Of a stretch of 38,533 bases of DNA, positions 21,911 to 29,372 are shown piece after piece. The notes under the pieces are model-generated. The model ran no database searches and had not been told where the DNA came from. It worked only from the letters and a program-made list of their open reading frames with translations. The DNA is from an uncultured Planctomycetaceae bacterium (GTDB taxonomy: Bacteria > Planctomycetota > Planctomycetia > Pirellulales > UBA1268): positions 1 through 38,533 of the forward strand of contig CAIXGY010000061.1 in assembly GCA_903919035.1 (NCBI GenBank), in the 5' to 3' direction. Within the stretch, counting starts at the first letter, position 1. The number at the start of each line of letters is the position of its first letter. Made by a program: the position numbers and the translations under genes.

Positions 21911-23301
21911 CCAAGCTCCATTTTCTGGGTGCGGCGGGCATGGTGTCGGGCTCCCGACACCTCGTCGAAACCGGCGGCACGCGGGTGCTCGTCGATTGCG
22001 GGCTCTTCCAGGGCGAAAAGGATCTTCGGGAGCTGAATTGGCAGCGGTTCGCCGTGCCTCCTGACACGATCGACGCGGTCGTGCTCACCCACGGCCACAT
22101 CGACCATTCAGGGTTCCTGCCGCGGCTCGGTCGCGACGGGTTCCGTGGCCCGATCATCACGTCGCCGGCGACGGCCGACCTGCTCGGGCTGCTGCTCTAC
22201 GACTCGGCCAAATGCCAGGCGGAAGACGCCCTGTACGCCAACCGGAAGGGCTACGCCAAGCACAAGCCGGCGCTGCCGCTCTACGAGGAGCGCGACGTCG
22301 ACCGCGTGCTGCGGCTGGTGCGGAAAGTGCCCCGCGAGGAATGGTTCGAGCCCGCGGCAGGCGTCCGCTGCCGGTTCCACGAGGCGGGTCACATGCTCGG
22401 CAGTTCGTTCGTGGAGATGGAGGTACGCGAGAGCGGAGTCGGCTCCCCGACGCGCATCATCTTCTCGGGCGACGTCGGCCGCTTCGATGCGCCGTTGTAC
22501 AAGGATCCGATCGCACCGCCGCCCTGCGACTACCTCGTGCTCGAGAGCACCTACGGGGACCGCGATCACACCCCCTCGCGTCCCCTCGACGAGTTGGAGA
22601 CGGTGACCACCGAGGCGATCGGCCGCGGTGGCATGATGCTCGTGGCCTCGTTCGCCATCGGCCGCTGCCAGCAACTCGTTTACCTGCTGCGCACGCTGAT
22701 GGGGGCCGGCAGGCTGCCCGAGATCCCGATCTGGGTCGATTCCCCGATGGCGGTCGATGCGATGGCGGTATTTCGCAAGCATGGGACGGAACACGACTTC
22801 AGCGAAGCCCACCTCGAGGGCGTCGCCGAGTCGCTCGCCAGCCCGTTCGTGCGGATGGCGAAGACGGCCACCGAGTCGAAGGCCATCAACGCGCACGACG
22901 GTCCCGGGATCGTGATCGCCTCCAGCGGGATGATGAATGGCGGCCGGATCCTCCACCACCTTGCCCGCCGGCTCCCGGATCCGCGGACCACCGTGCTCGT
23001 GGCGGGCTATCAGGCCAGTGGCACCCGCGGGCGGAACCTCGTCGACGGGGCCCGGTTTCTCAAGATCCACGGCCGCGACGTGCCCGTGAAGGCCGCGATC
23101 CGCAAGGTGGATGCCCTGTCGGGCCACGCCGACCGCAGCGAGATCGATCGCTGGCTGGGGGCGATGCCGGCCCCGAAGACGACCTACCTCGTGCATGGCG
23201 AGCCGCCGGCCGCCCGCGGCATGGCCGATTTCCTCCGCGAGCGCCGGGGCTGGTCGACCCACGTTCCCGCGCTCGGCGACGCGGTGCTGCTGGACACCTG
23301 A
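21907..23301 (+). CDS. Beta-CASP metallo-beta-lactamase nuclease, RNA-processing type
   Basis: The 464-residue product has the beta-lactamase metal site THGHIDHSG (His62, His64, Asp66, His67), EAGHMLGSS (His162) and FSGDVGR (Asp189). These are followed by the beta-CASP region: LESTYGDR (motif A), ASFAIGRCQQL, IASSGMMNGGR, ALSGHADRSE and VHGEP. The layout matches YSH1/CPSF-like bacterial and archaeal RNases of about 450 residues, predicted endo- or 5'-exonucleases on RNA. It starts within the stop of the preceding gene (ATGA). Linkage to csrA could join RNA binding and RNA cleavage in one transcript. The substrate is not known. Confidence 0.94.
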   Translation: MTKLHFLGAAGMVSGSRHLVETGGTRVLVDCGLFQGEKDLRELNWQRFAVPPDTIDAVVLTHGHIDHSGFLPRLGRDGFRGPIITSPATADLLGLLLYDSAKCQAEDALYANRKGYAKHKPALPLYEERDVDRVLRLVRKVPREEWFEPAAGVRCRFHEAGHMLGSSFVEMEVRESGVGSPTRIIFSGDVGRFDAPLYKDPIAPPPCDYLVLESTYGDRDHTPSRPLDELETVTTEAIGRGGMMLVASFAIGRCQQLVYLLRTLMGAGRLPEIPIWVDSPMAVDAMAVFRKHGTEHDFSEAHLEGVAESLASPFVRMAKTATESKAINAHDGPGIVIASSGMMNGGRILHHLARRLPDPRTTVLVAGYQASGTRGRNLVDGARFLKIHGRDVPVKAAIRKVDALSGHADRSEIDRWLGAMPAPKTTYLVHGEPPAARGMADFLRERRGWSTHVPALGDAVLLDT

Positions 23302-23339
23302 CGCGCACGCCCTACAACCAAGCGTACGAGGCCCGGATC

Positions 23340-24290
23340 ATGACCAAGAAGTCGATCGCCGGACAGGATCGAGACCCGCAACCACCGCCGCCGAAGGCCT
23401 GCCCGGTGCTGCCCGACACGGTCCTCGGCGACGACGTCGCGCTCGTCGCGGCGAACATGGAGCGGATCCTCACGTCGCCCAGTTACCTCCTCGCCCAGGA
23501 CGATCCGGCCCTGCTCTCGAAGGTCGAGATGCGGGGCGTCCGGATGCTCCTCGAACTCGGCAAGCCCGAACTCGCACTCCAGGCCGACAGGATCGAGTCC
23601 ACTGTGATCGTCTTCGGCGGCACGCAGATCGTGGAGCGGTCGGCCGCCGAGCGGCGGCTCTTCGAGGCCCGCCGCGCGGCACAGTCCAGACCGGACGACA
23701 AGACGCTGCAGCGGGAGGTCGAGCGGAGCACGAGGCTACTCGACTTCGCGCGGTATTACGACGCCGCCCGCGAGTTTGCCCGCATCGTGTCGATCGACAA
23801 CCAGTGCGAGGACCAGCGGGACTATGTCGTCGTGACCGGGGGCGGGCCGGGCATCATGGAGGCGGCCAATCGCGGCGCCTTCGACGTCGGCTGCAAGTCG
23901 ATCGGGCTCAACATCAAGCTTCCGGCCGAGCAGCAGCCCAATCCCTTCATCACGCCGGAGTTGTGCTTCCAGTTCAAGTATTTCGCGTTGCGGAAGTTCC
24001 ACTTCATCCTGCGTGCGGCCGCGGTCGTGCTCTTCCCCGGCGGGTTTGGCACGCTCGACGAGATGTTCGAGACACTCACGCTGCGGCAGACGCACCGCAT
24101 GCAGCCGGTGCCGATCATCCTCTTCGGCCACGAGTATTGGTCGAAGGTGATCGACTTCCGCCATCTGGCCGACACCGGCGTGATCGGCGACCACCACCTC
24201 GAACTGTTCACCTATGCCGAGACCCCCGAGGAGGCCTGGCAGCAGATCCTCGACTTCCACGCCCGGCGTCCGCCGACGGGGGAAGCGTGA
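23340..24290 (+). CDS. LOG-family protein (nucleotide 5'-monophosphate phosphoribohydrolase-like)
   Basis: The 316-residue product carries the LOG (Lonely Guy) signature: VVTGGGPGIMEAANRGA (residues about 164-180), FALRKFHF (about 215-222), and the catalytic PGGFGTLDE (233-241). LOG enzymes cleave the N-glycosidic bond of nucleoside monophosphates, including cytokinin nucleotides; bacterial members include PpnN-type nucleosidases. An N-terminal extension of about 85 residues precedes the Rossmann core (VIVFGGTQIVERS). ATG 23340 lies 38 bases after the nuclease gene. The stop overlaps the next gene's GTG start (GTGA), showing coupling. The much longer frame in the ORF track is a shadow through the nuclease gene. 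Confidence 0.93.
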   Translation: MTKKSIAGQDRDPQPPPPKACPVLPDTVLGDDVALVAANMERILTSPSYLLAQDDPALLSKVEMRGVRMLLELGKPELALQADRIESTVIVFGGTQIVERSAAERRLFEARRAAQSRPDDKTLQREVERSTRLLDFARYYDAAREFARIVSIDNQCEDQRDYVVVTGGGPGIMEAANRGAFDVGCKSIGLNIKLPAEQQPNPFITPELCFQFKYFALRKFHFILRAAAVVLFPGGFGTLDEMFETLTLRQTHRMQPVPIILFGHEYWSKVIDFRHLADTGVIGDHHLELFTYAETPEEAWQQILDFHARRPPTGEA

Positions 24291-24916
24291 CGTCCGGCGG
24301 CACACCCGCTGCACTGGTGATCGGCGGCACCGGCAGGATCGGCCGGGCGGTGGCCGCACTCCTCGCGGCCCGCGGCTGGGACGTCGCGGTGCATTGCCAT
24401 GCGGCGCTGACCGAGGCCCGGGCCCTGGCCGCCGCGTGCGGCGGCCGCAGTTTCGCCGTCACTGCCGATCTGCGAGAGGAGGGGGCTGTGCGGGTGGTCG
24501 TGCATCGCGTGTGCGACCACTTCGGCCGACTCGACGCGCTGGTGCTCTGCGGCCGGCGGCGGGTGCTGACGCCGCTGGAGGAGACCACGGCCGGCGACTT
24601 GAGGACGCATTTCGACGTCAATGTGACAGGCGCGTTCGTGGCGGCGCAGGAGGCGGCCGCGACGATGGCTCACCAGGAACGGGGCGGCACGATCGTGTTC
24701 GTCGTCGACCGCGACGCGGAGCCGGCCGCTTCCGGCGACGTGCCCCACCTCACCAGCCGCGCCGCCCTCGCGGGACTCGCCGGTGGCCTCGCCGCGGAGT
24801 TCGCCGCCCGGCATCCGGTTGTCCGGGTGGCGCGCGTGGCCGCCGGCGAACCGGCCGCCACAGCCGACGCGATCGTCGCCGAACTCAGCCGCGTGACGCC
24901 GGCAGGCGGAGCGTGA
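24287..24916 (+). CDS. SDR-fold protein lacking the catalytic residues
   Basis: From GTG 24287 the product has 209 residues. A Rossmann start VIGGTGRIGRAVAALLAARG and NVTGAFVAAQEAA identify a short-chain dehydrogenase/reductase. The active-site YxxxK is replaced: HLTSRAAL has His154 and Arg158 at the Tyr and Lys positions. The usual Ser strand reads VFVVDRD, and the NNAG motif reads LCGRR. It may bind NAD(P) without acting as a normal dehydrogenase, or it may have a non-redox role. The start overlaps the LOG gene stop (GTGA). Its 3' end overlaps the convergent histidine kinase gene by 32 bases. The activity statement is inferred from missing residues. Confidence 0.85.
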   Translation: MTSGGTPAALVIGGTGRIGRAVAALLAARGWDVAVHCHAALTEARALAAACGGRSFAVTADLREEGAVRVVVHRVCDHFGRLDALVLCGRRRVLTPLEETTAGDLRTHFDVNVTGAFVAAQEAAATMAHQERGGTIVFVVDRDAEPAASGDVPHLTSRAALAGLAGGLAAEFAARHPVVRVARVAAGEPAATADAIVAELSRVTPAGGA

Positions 24917-26678
24917 ACAGGGTGCCCACGCCCGGCTCACTCTCCACGGTCACCGTGCCACCGTGGGCCTGGACGATGTGCTTCACGATCGCCAGGCCGA
25001 GGCCCGTGCCGCCGAGCTTGCGGCTGCGCGCCTTGTCGACGCGATAGAACCGCTCGAAAAGCCTGGGCAGGTGTTCCTCCGCGATCCCGCACCCCTCGTC
25101 GCGGACGCGGATCGACACGTGGTCCGGCTCGTCGCGGACTCCCTCGATGCGGACCGTGCGACCGGCATCACTGTATTTGATGGCGTTGTCCACGAGATTG
25201 ATCACCGCCTGCTCGACGAGCGGCTGATTGATCTCGGCAGCCAGATCCGGAGGGCAGTCGACCTCGAGCCAGATGGACCGCTCGCCGGCGCGGGCCTCGC
25301 AATCCGCCGCCGCGGCCTGGAGCGCGGCGAGCACGGGGAGCCGTTCGAGCGGCAGCGTGCCGGCACCCTCGCTCTGCTCGATCCGCGACAGTGCCAGCAG
25401 ATCGTCGATGATCGCCGCCAGGCGGTCGGCCTGGCGGCCGATGATCCCGAGAAAGCGGCCACGGTCGGCGGGATTGTCGGCGGCTCCGTCGAGGAGGGTC
25501 TCCACGAAGCCCTTGATCGAGGCCACCGGCGTCTTGAGTTCGTGCGACACGTTCGCCACGAAATCACGACGGACGTTTTCCAGCCGCTCCACGGCGGTGA
25601 CGTCGTCGAGCACGATCACCGCCCCCCCCTCGCCCGACACGTCGCGGAGGGCCGTGCCACGAAGACGGATGGTGCGATCGGTCATTCCCCGAAGGACGAT
25701 GTCGTCCTCCACAGGCTCGCGGCAGTCGATCGCCTCCAGGGCGAAGCGCCGCAGGTCCGGATTCCGCACGATCTGCTGGAGCGTGCGGCCCACGGTCTGC
25801 TCGACCTCGAGGCCGAGCAGATCGGCGGCGGCCCGATTGATGCCCACGATCCGCTGCCGGGCATCGATCGCCAGCACACCCTCGATCATGCTGCCGAGCA
25901 CCGCCTCCTGCTGCGTCCCCTGCCGCCCGATGAGGAGCCCGCGTTCGACGAACTGCTCGCGAAGCCCGTCGAGCGCGGCGGCCAGTTCCGCAACCTCCGC
26001 GACGTCGCTCGCGGGCAATGCCGCCGTCACGTCGCCACCCGCGAGCTGTCGGGCCGAGGAGGCGAGATCCTCGACCGGCCGCGCAGCCCGTCGCGCCACC
26101 CACCACCCGGCCACCGCAGCCAACCCTCCGACCGCGAGACAGCCGACGATGAGGTGCCGCTGCGTGGCAGCCAGGGTGGCATCCGCCGCGAACGTATCGG
26201 CGGTCGCCAGCACGATCGCCACGGGCGCTCCCGGCGGCCCGTGGGGCACCGCCACCGTCAGCCGGCGGCGGCCGGTCGCCGGATCCAGACTGCTCGACGC
26301 GGCGGTGCGACCGCCGCGGGTGGCGGCCACGAGTTGCCGGACAGGCGCCGCGGTCGGTCGCGCCGTGGCGGTGCCCCCAGGCGGGTCGGCGGTCGAGGCC
26401 ACCGTGTCGCCAGTGGGGGACACGAGTTCGAGCGACACGTCGGCCGATGGCCGCAGTTCCCGCGCCCGCGCGGCGAATTCGTCGGCGGCGCTTCCGATCG
26501 CATCCGCAGCGAGGCGGGTGGCCACCGCAGCGGCCGCGTCGGTCAACCGCCGCCGCTCGGCCTCGTCGGCCAGCCGTGCCAACTGCACCGACGCCAACCA
26601 GGTGCACCCCGCGATCACCGTCGCGACGAGCGAACACCATCCCGCGAACAGGCGCCAGGCGAGGCGGGAGCGAGGCAT
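24885..26678 (-). CDS. phoR: PhoR-type sensor histidine kinase
   Basis: From ATG 26678 the protein has 597 residues. Two membrane helices (near residues 8-30, and HLIVGCLAVGGLAAVAGWWVA) bracket a periplasmic domain. A HAMP region, a PAS domain (LGSMIEGVLAIDARQRIVGINRAAADLLGLE), a HisKA domain (FVANVSHELKTPVASIKGF, His379) and a HATPase domain (NLVDNAIKYS, DEGCGIAEEHLPRLFERFYR, GTGLGLAIVKHIV) follow. The architecture is that of PhoR, which signals phosphate limitation in many bacteria, but no phosphate genes are nearby, so the signal is uncertain. It follows the response regulator by 23 bases. The tracked ORF starts upstream inside the regulator gene and is not used. Confidence 0.93.
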   Translation of the reverse strand: MPRSRLAWRLFAGWCSLVATVIAGCTWLASVQLARLADEAERRRLTDAAAAVATRLAADAIGSAADEFAARARELRPSADVSLELVSPTGDTVASTADPPGGTATARPTAAPVRQLVAATRGGRTAASSSLDPATGRRRLTVAVPHGPPGAPVAIVLATADTFAADATLAATQRHLIVGCLAVGGLAAVAGWWVARRAARPVEDLASSARQLAGGDVTAALPASDVAEVAELAAALDGLREQFVERGLLIGRQGTQQEAVLGSMIEGVLAIDARQRIVGINRAAADLLGLEVEQTVGRTLQQIVRNPDLRRFALEAIDCREPVEDDIVLRGMTDRTIRLRGTALRDVSGEGGAVIVLDDVTAVERLENVRRDFVANVSHELKTPVASIKGFVETLLDGAADNPADRGRFLGIIGRQADRLAAIIDDLLALSRIEQSEGAGTLPLERLPVLAALQAAAADCEARAGERSIWLEVDCPPDLAAEINQPLVEQAVINLVDNAIKYSDAGRTVRIEGVRDEPDHVSIRVRDEGCGIAEEHLPRLFERFYRVDKARSRKLGGTGLGLAIVKHIVQAHGGTVTVESEPGVGTLFTLRLPASRG

Positions 26679-26701
26679 GGTAGGTGCCGGGCGACGGGGA
26701 G

Positions 26702-27421
26702 TCAGGCCCGGAACCGGTATCCCACACCGCGAACGGTCTCGATGTAGGAACCGAAGGTGCCGAGCTTTTTCCGCAGCCCGACGACCTGCACGTCCACGGA
26801 CCGCTCCGTGACAGGATAATCCTCTCCCTTCACCGCGTCGACGATCTGGGTGCGGGTGAAGGCCCACCCGGGCCTTCGCGCCAGGAACTGGAGCAGCGCG
26901 AACTCGGTGTAGGTCAACTCGAGCAACTGCCCCGCCAGCCGGGCCTCGTGGCGACCGGGATGGATCGACAGTTCGTGGACGTCGATCGTCGTCTCGCGCT
27001 CGGCCTGCGCCCGCGATTCATGCCGCCGCAGCAGCGCCCGCACGCGGGCCGACAGCACCCGCGGGCTGAAGGGCTTGGCGATGTAATCGTCGGCGCCCCG
27101 CTCCAGGCCCGCCACGATGTCCGCATCCTCTCCCTTCGCGGTCAGCATCACGATCGGCACGTCGCGGGTCTTCGCGTCGGCCTTGAGCCGGCGGCAGACC
27201 TCGAGCCCGTCCACGGCCGGCAGCATGAGATCGAGCACGATCAAGTCGGGCGGCTGGCGGCGGGCAGCCTTGAGGGCGTCTTCCCCGCTGCCCACGCACT
27301 CGACCTGGTAGCCGTCCTTCGTGAGGTTGTACCGCACCAACTCCAGCAGATCCTCCTCATCGTCAACGACGAGGATCTGTGGCGGAGCCGGCGCGGCGGA
27401 CGTCTTCGGCTTCGGTGTCAC
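26702..27421 (-). CDS. phoB: PhoB/OmpR-type response regulator
   Basis: The 239-residue protein has a receiver domain (ILVVDDEEDLLELV, phospho-acceptor Asp64 in IVLDLMLP, MLTAKGE, and Lys in AKPFSP). A winged-helix DNA-binding domain follows (LTYTEFALLQFLARRPGWAFTRTQIVDAV, then RSVDVQVVGLRKKLG, YIETVRGVGYRF). The N-terminus carries a short PKPKTSAAPAPP extension. It precedes the kinase gene by 23 bases, forming a PhoB/PhoR-like pair. A 64-base gap with a hairpin separates it from the last envelope-cluster gene, so it may be co-transcribed with that cluster or have its own promoter. Confidence 0.95.
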   Translation of the reverse strand: MTPKPKTSAAPAPPQILVVDDEEDLLELVRYNLTKDGYQVECVGSGEDALKAARRQPPDLIVLDLMLPAVDGLEVCRRLKADAKTRDVPIVMLTAKGEDADIVAGLERGADDYIAKPFSPRVLSARVRALLRRHESRAQAERETTIDVHELSIHPGRHEARLAGQLLELTYTEFALLQFLARRPGWAFTRTQIVDAVKGEDYPVTERSVDVQVVGLRKKLGTFGSYIETVRGVGYRFRA

Positions 27422-27443
27422 GCATCGCAGACTACCGATCCGA

Positions 27444-27463
27444 TCACGCGAGGCAAAGCGTGA
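27444..27463 (-). repeat. Small intercistronic hairpin
   Basis: TCACGC (27444-27449) and GCGTGA (27458-27463) pair perfectly around 8 bases in the 64-base gap between the last envelope-cluster gene and the response regulator. No T-run follows in the direction of transcription, so it is more likely to affect mRNA processing or partial read-through than to be a strong terminator. Confidence 0.4.
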
Positions 27464-27485
27464 GATTTCGGTGAGCGCCGACGGC

Positions 27486-28442
27486 TCACCGGCGTTGCGG
27501 CTGGAGCAGGCCCTGCCCTTCGATCCACGACCGCATCGACCGGCCCTGGTTGGCCAGCATCACGACCGCCTTCCAGCGGTCCTCCCCGACGGTGGCCCGC
27601 AGCGCCTTCTGATCCACTTCGGCGAGCACCATGAAGACGAGCATCTTTTCGGCCTGGTCGTTGCGCTGCTGGCTCGGCGGATCGAGCCGTAGCGGTGGCT
27701 CCCGCTCGAGCAGCAGTCGCTCGAGTTCGTCGTGCTGCTCCTGGTCGAGGGCCAGCATGTCGTCGAGCCTGAGCAGGGCCGTGCCGACGAGCGACCGCCA
27801 GCGAAACGACCGCCGGGACGATGTTTCCGCCTCCAGCGCCGCGAACTGCATCTCGTCGAGCACCGTCGGCAGGCATTCGGCGAACAACGAACTCTCTTCG
27901 AAGAGGGTGAGCAGCCGGCGGCGACACCGCTGCACGTCCTGCTGGAAGCGATGCCACTTCTGCTGGCCCTCGCGGTCGCGCATGTTGACGGAGGAGCCGG
28001 CATACCGGCGCCGGACCTGTTCGATCTCCGCCACGCACCGGCGAATGTCGGCCTCCAACGCCAATTCGAGTTTGCGCCGCTGCGCTTCCGACAGCGTGCA
28101 GGCCCGCTCCACCCGCTCGATCTGCGCCGCCCCCAGCGCGCGGATGCGAGCCACGGCGGGCGTGGCATCCGGTCCGTCTCCACCCGGCCAGCGGCCCCCG
28201 AGGTTGTTCACGCCGCGGTGTTGGATCACCCAGCCGTTGCCCCCTTGATCGAACACATTCGTGTCGAAGTTGGCCCCCAGGTCGACGAGATTGCCGTCCT
28301 CGTCGGCCGGCTGGTCGCCGACCACGTCCGTCGCCCGCACGTCGTCGTCGGCGGCCCGCGCGCGACCGTTCACGAGCAGGATCGCGATGATCAGCGACAT
28401 GGCGCGGACGCCGCCGCGTGTGGGCCGTGCAGTGCCGATCAT
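27486..28442 (-). CDS. Secreted helical hypothetical protein
   Basis: The 318-residue product begins with a signal-type segment (VRAMSLIIAILLVNGRARA). The rest is highly helical and charged, for example RVERACTLSEAQRRKLELALEADIRRCVAEIEQVRRRYAG, LRLDDMLALDQEQHDELERLLLER and AEKMLVFMVLAEVDQKALRATVGEDRWKAV. I know the pattern LSxAQRRKLxLA followed by QxRALxxxVGxxRW only from uncharacterised planctomycete proteins at the tail of VWA clusters. ATG 28442 overlaps the stop of the preceding gene (ATGA). The tracked longer start reads through that gene and is rejected. No enzymatic motif is visible. A role in the envelope is inferred from context. Confidence 0.8.
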   Translation of the reverse strand: MIGTARPTRGGVRAMSLIIAILLVNGRARAADDDVRATDVVGDQPADEDGNLVDLGANFDTNVFDQGGNGWVIQHRGVNNLGGRWPGGDGPDATPAVARIRALGAAQIERVERACTLSEAQRRKLELALEADIRRCVAEIEQVRRRYAGSSVNMRDREGQQKWHRFQQDVQRCRRRLLTLFEESSLFAECLPTVLDEMQFAALEAETSSRRSFRWRSLVGTALLRLDDMLALDQEQHDELERLLLEREPPLRLDPPSQQRNDQAEKMLVFMVLAEVDQKALRATVGEDRWKAVVMLANQGRSMRSWIEGQGLLQPQRR

Positions 28443-29359
28443 GGTCGCCACCAGGAGTCGATCTTCAGCTGGCCCTGCTGCAGCGCGTTGAGGTCCGACC
28501 AGTCGACGCCGCCGCGGGGGATCGCGTCCCAGCCCGCGGCCTGGCTCCACTCCCGCCAGCATCGCAACTGGGTGGCGTCGAGATGGGGAGCGATGCTGGC
28601 GTCGGCGAAGTCGGGAGCCGGTGGACGGCCGTTGATCATGACGCCGTCGTGATCCTCGAGTTCGCGGATCCATGCTCCACTCCAGTGCGCCCGCAGATCG
28701 TCGAGCACGTCACGCCGCTGCGCCGCCGACAGACCCAGCTGCTCGTCGAGTTTGGACACGATCCGCACCCGGGCCGCCTCCGCCCGCCGCTCCAACCGCA
28801 GCCGCGACTCCCGCTGGTAGGCCGCGAATTCCTCCGGTGCGGCCCGCGCGGCGACGGCGGCGGCAACGAGATCGTGGAGGGACTGCCGCACCTCGACGCC
28901 GCCGGCGGCGTCCCCGAGCCCTTCGAGTTGCTGGCGGGCGATCTTCTCGGAAATGCCCTGCACGGCCTGACGGGCCGCCGCCAGCACCGCGCGGCGGTCG
29001 TCGGGGGCGAGACTGCCGCAGGCCCGACGGACGAAGGCGAGTTCCGCGGCGAGGAGCGGCTGGAGCATCTGCTCGAACTGCTGCGCCTGCTGGCGAATGA
29101 ACTGTCGACGCTGCGCCTCCTCCACGGCCGCCCGGTTGCGGACGGTCGCCCGCTTGAGGATGTCGTCGAGCGTCTCGTGGTCGGGCACGGATTCGAGAAA
29201 GCCCCGCATCACCCGCTCGAGCAACTCGGGTGCCGGGGGCAGGGGCTGCAGGGGTGCGGCGGGCGGCTGCTCCGCCGCGGCGACACCCGCGCCGACGAGG
29301 AGCGCGGCGGATGCGCAGCAGCCGGCTGCCGTGCGCGCGATCCTCGACGTCCGCCCCAT
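28439..29359 (-). CDS. Secreted helical hypothetical protein, similar in style to its neighbour
   Basis: From ATG 29359 the product has 306 residues, starting with a signal peptide (RTAAGCCASAALLVGAGVAAAEQ). The mature part is helical: AAVEEAQRRQFIRQQAQQFEQMLQPLLAAELAFVRRACG, then DEQLGLSAAQRRDVLDDLRAHWSGAW, and a C-terminal DWSDLNALQQGQLKIDSWW. The phrase LSAAQRR(D/K)(V/L) is shared with the next gene product, hinting at common ancestry. GGAGGGG lies a few bases before the ATG. Its stop overlaps the next start (ATGA). It begins 13 bases after the toroid gene ends. I do not recognise a function. Confidence 0.8.
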   Translation of the reverse strand: MGRTSRIARTAAGCCASAALLVGAGVAAAEQPPAAPLQPLPPAPELLERVMRGFLESVPDHETLDDILKRATVRNRAAVEEAQRRQFIRQQAQQFEQMLQPLLAAELAFVRRACGSLAPDDRRAVLAAARQAVQGISEKIARQQLEGLGDAAGGVEVRQSLHDLVAAAVAARAAPEEFAAYQRESRLRLERRAEAARVRIVSKLDEQLGLSAAQRRDVLDDLRAHWSGAWIRELEDHDGVMINGRPPAPDFADASIAPHLDATQLRCWREWSQAAGWDAIPRGGVDWSDLNALQQGQLKIDSWWRP

Positions 29360-29372
29360 CCGCCCCTCCGTT

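Noticed and set aside
22108-23262. 384-residue ORF on the - strand
   Set aside because: Antisense to the beta-CASP nuclease; His/Arg-rich with no motif.
22212-23339. Upstream extension of the LOG gene to a 692-residue ORF
   Set aside because: The extension is a shadow through the beta-CASP nuclease gene; the LOG protein begins at ATG 23340.
24963-26747. 594-residue ORF on the + strand
   Set aside because: Antisense to the histidine kinase, whose H, N, G boxes are intact.
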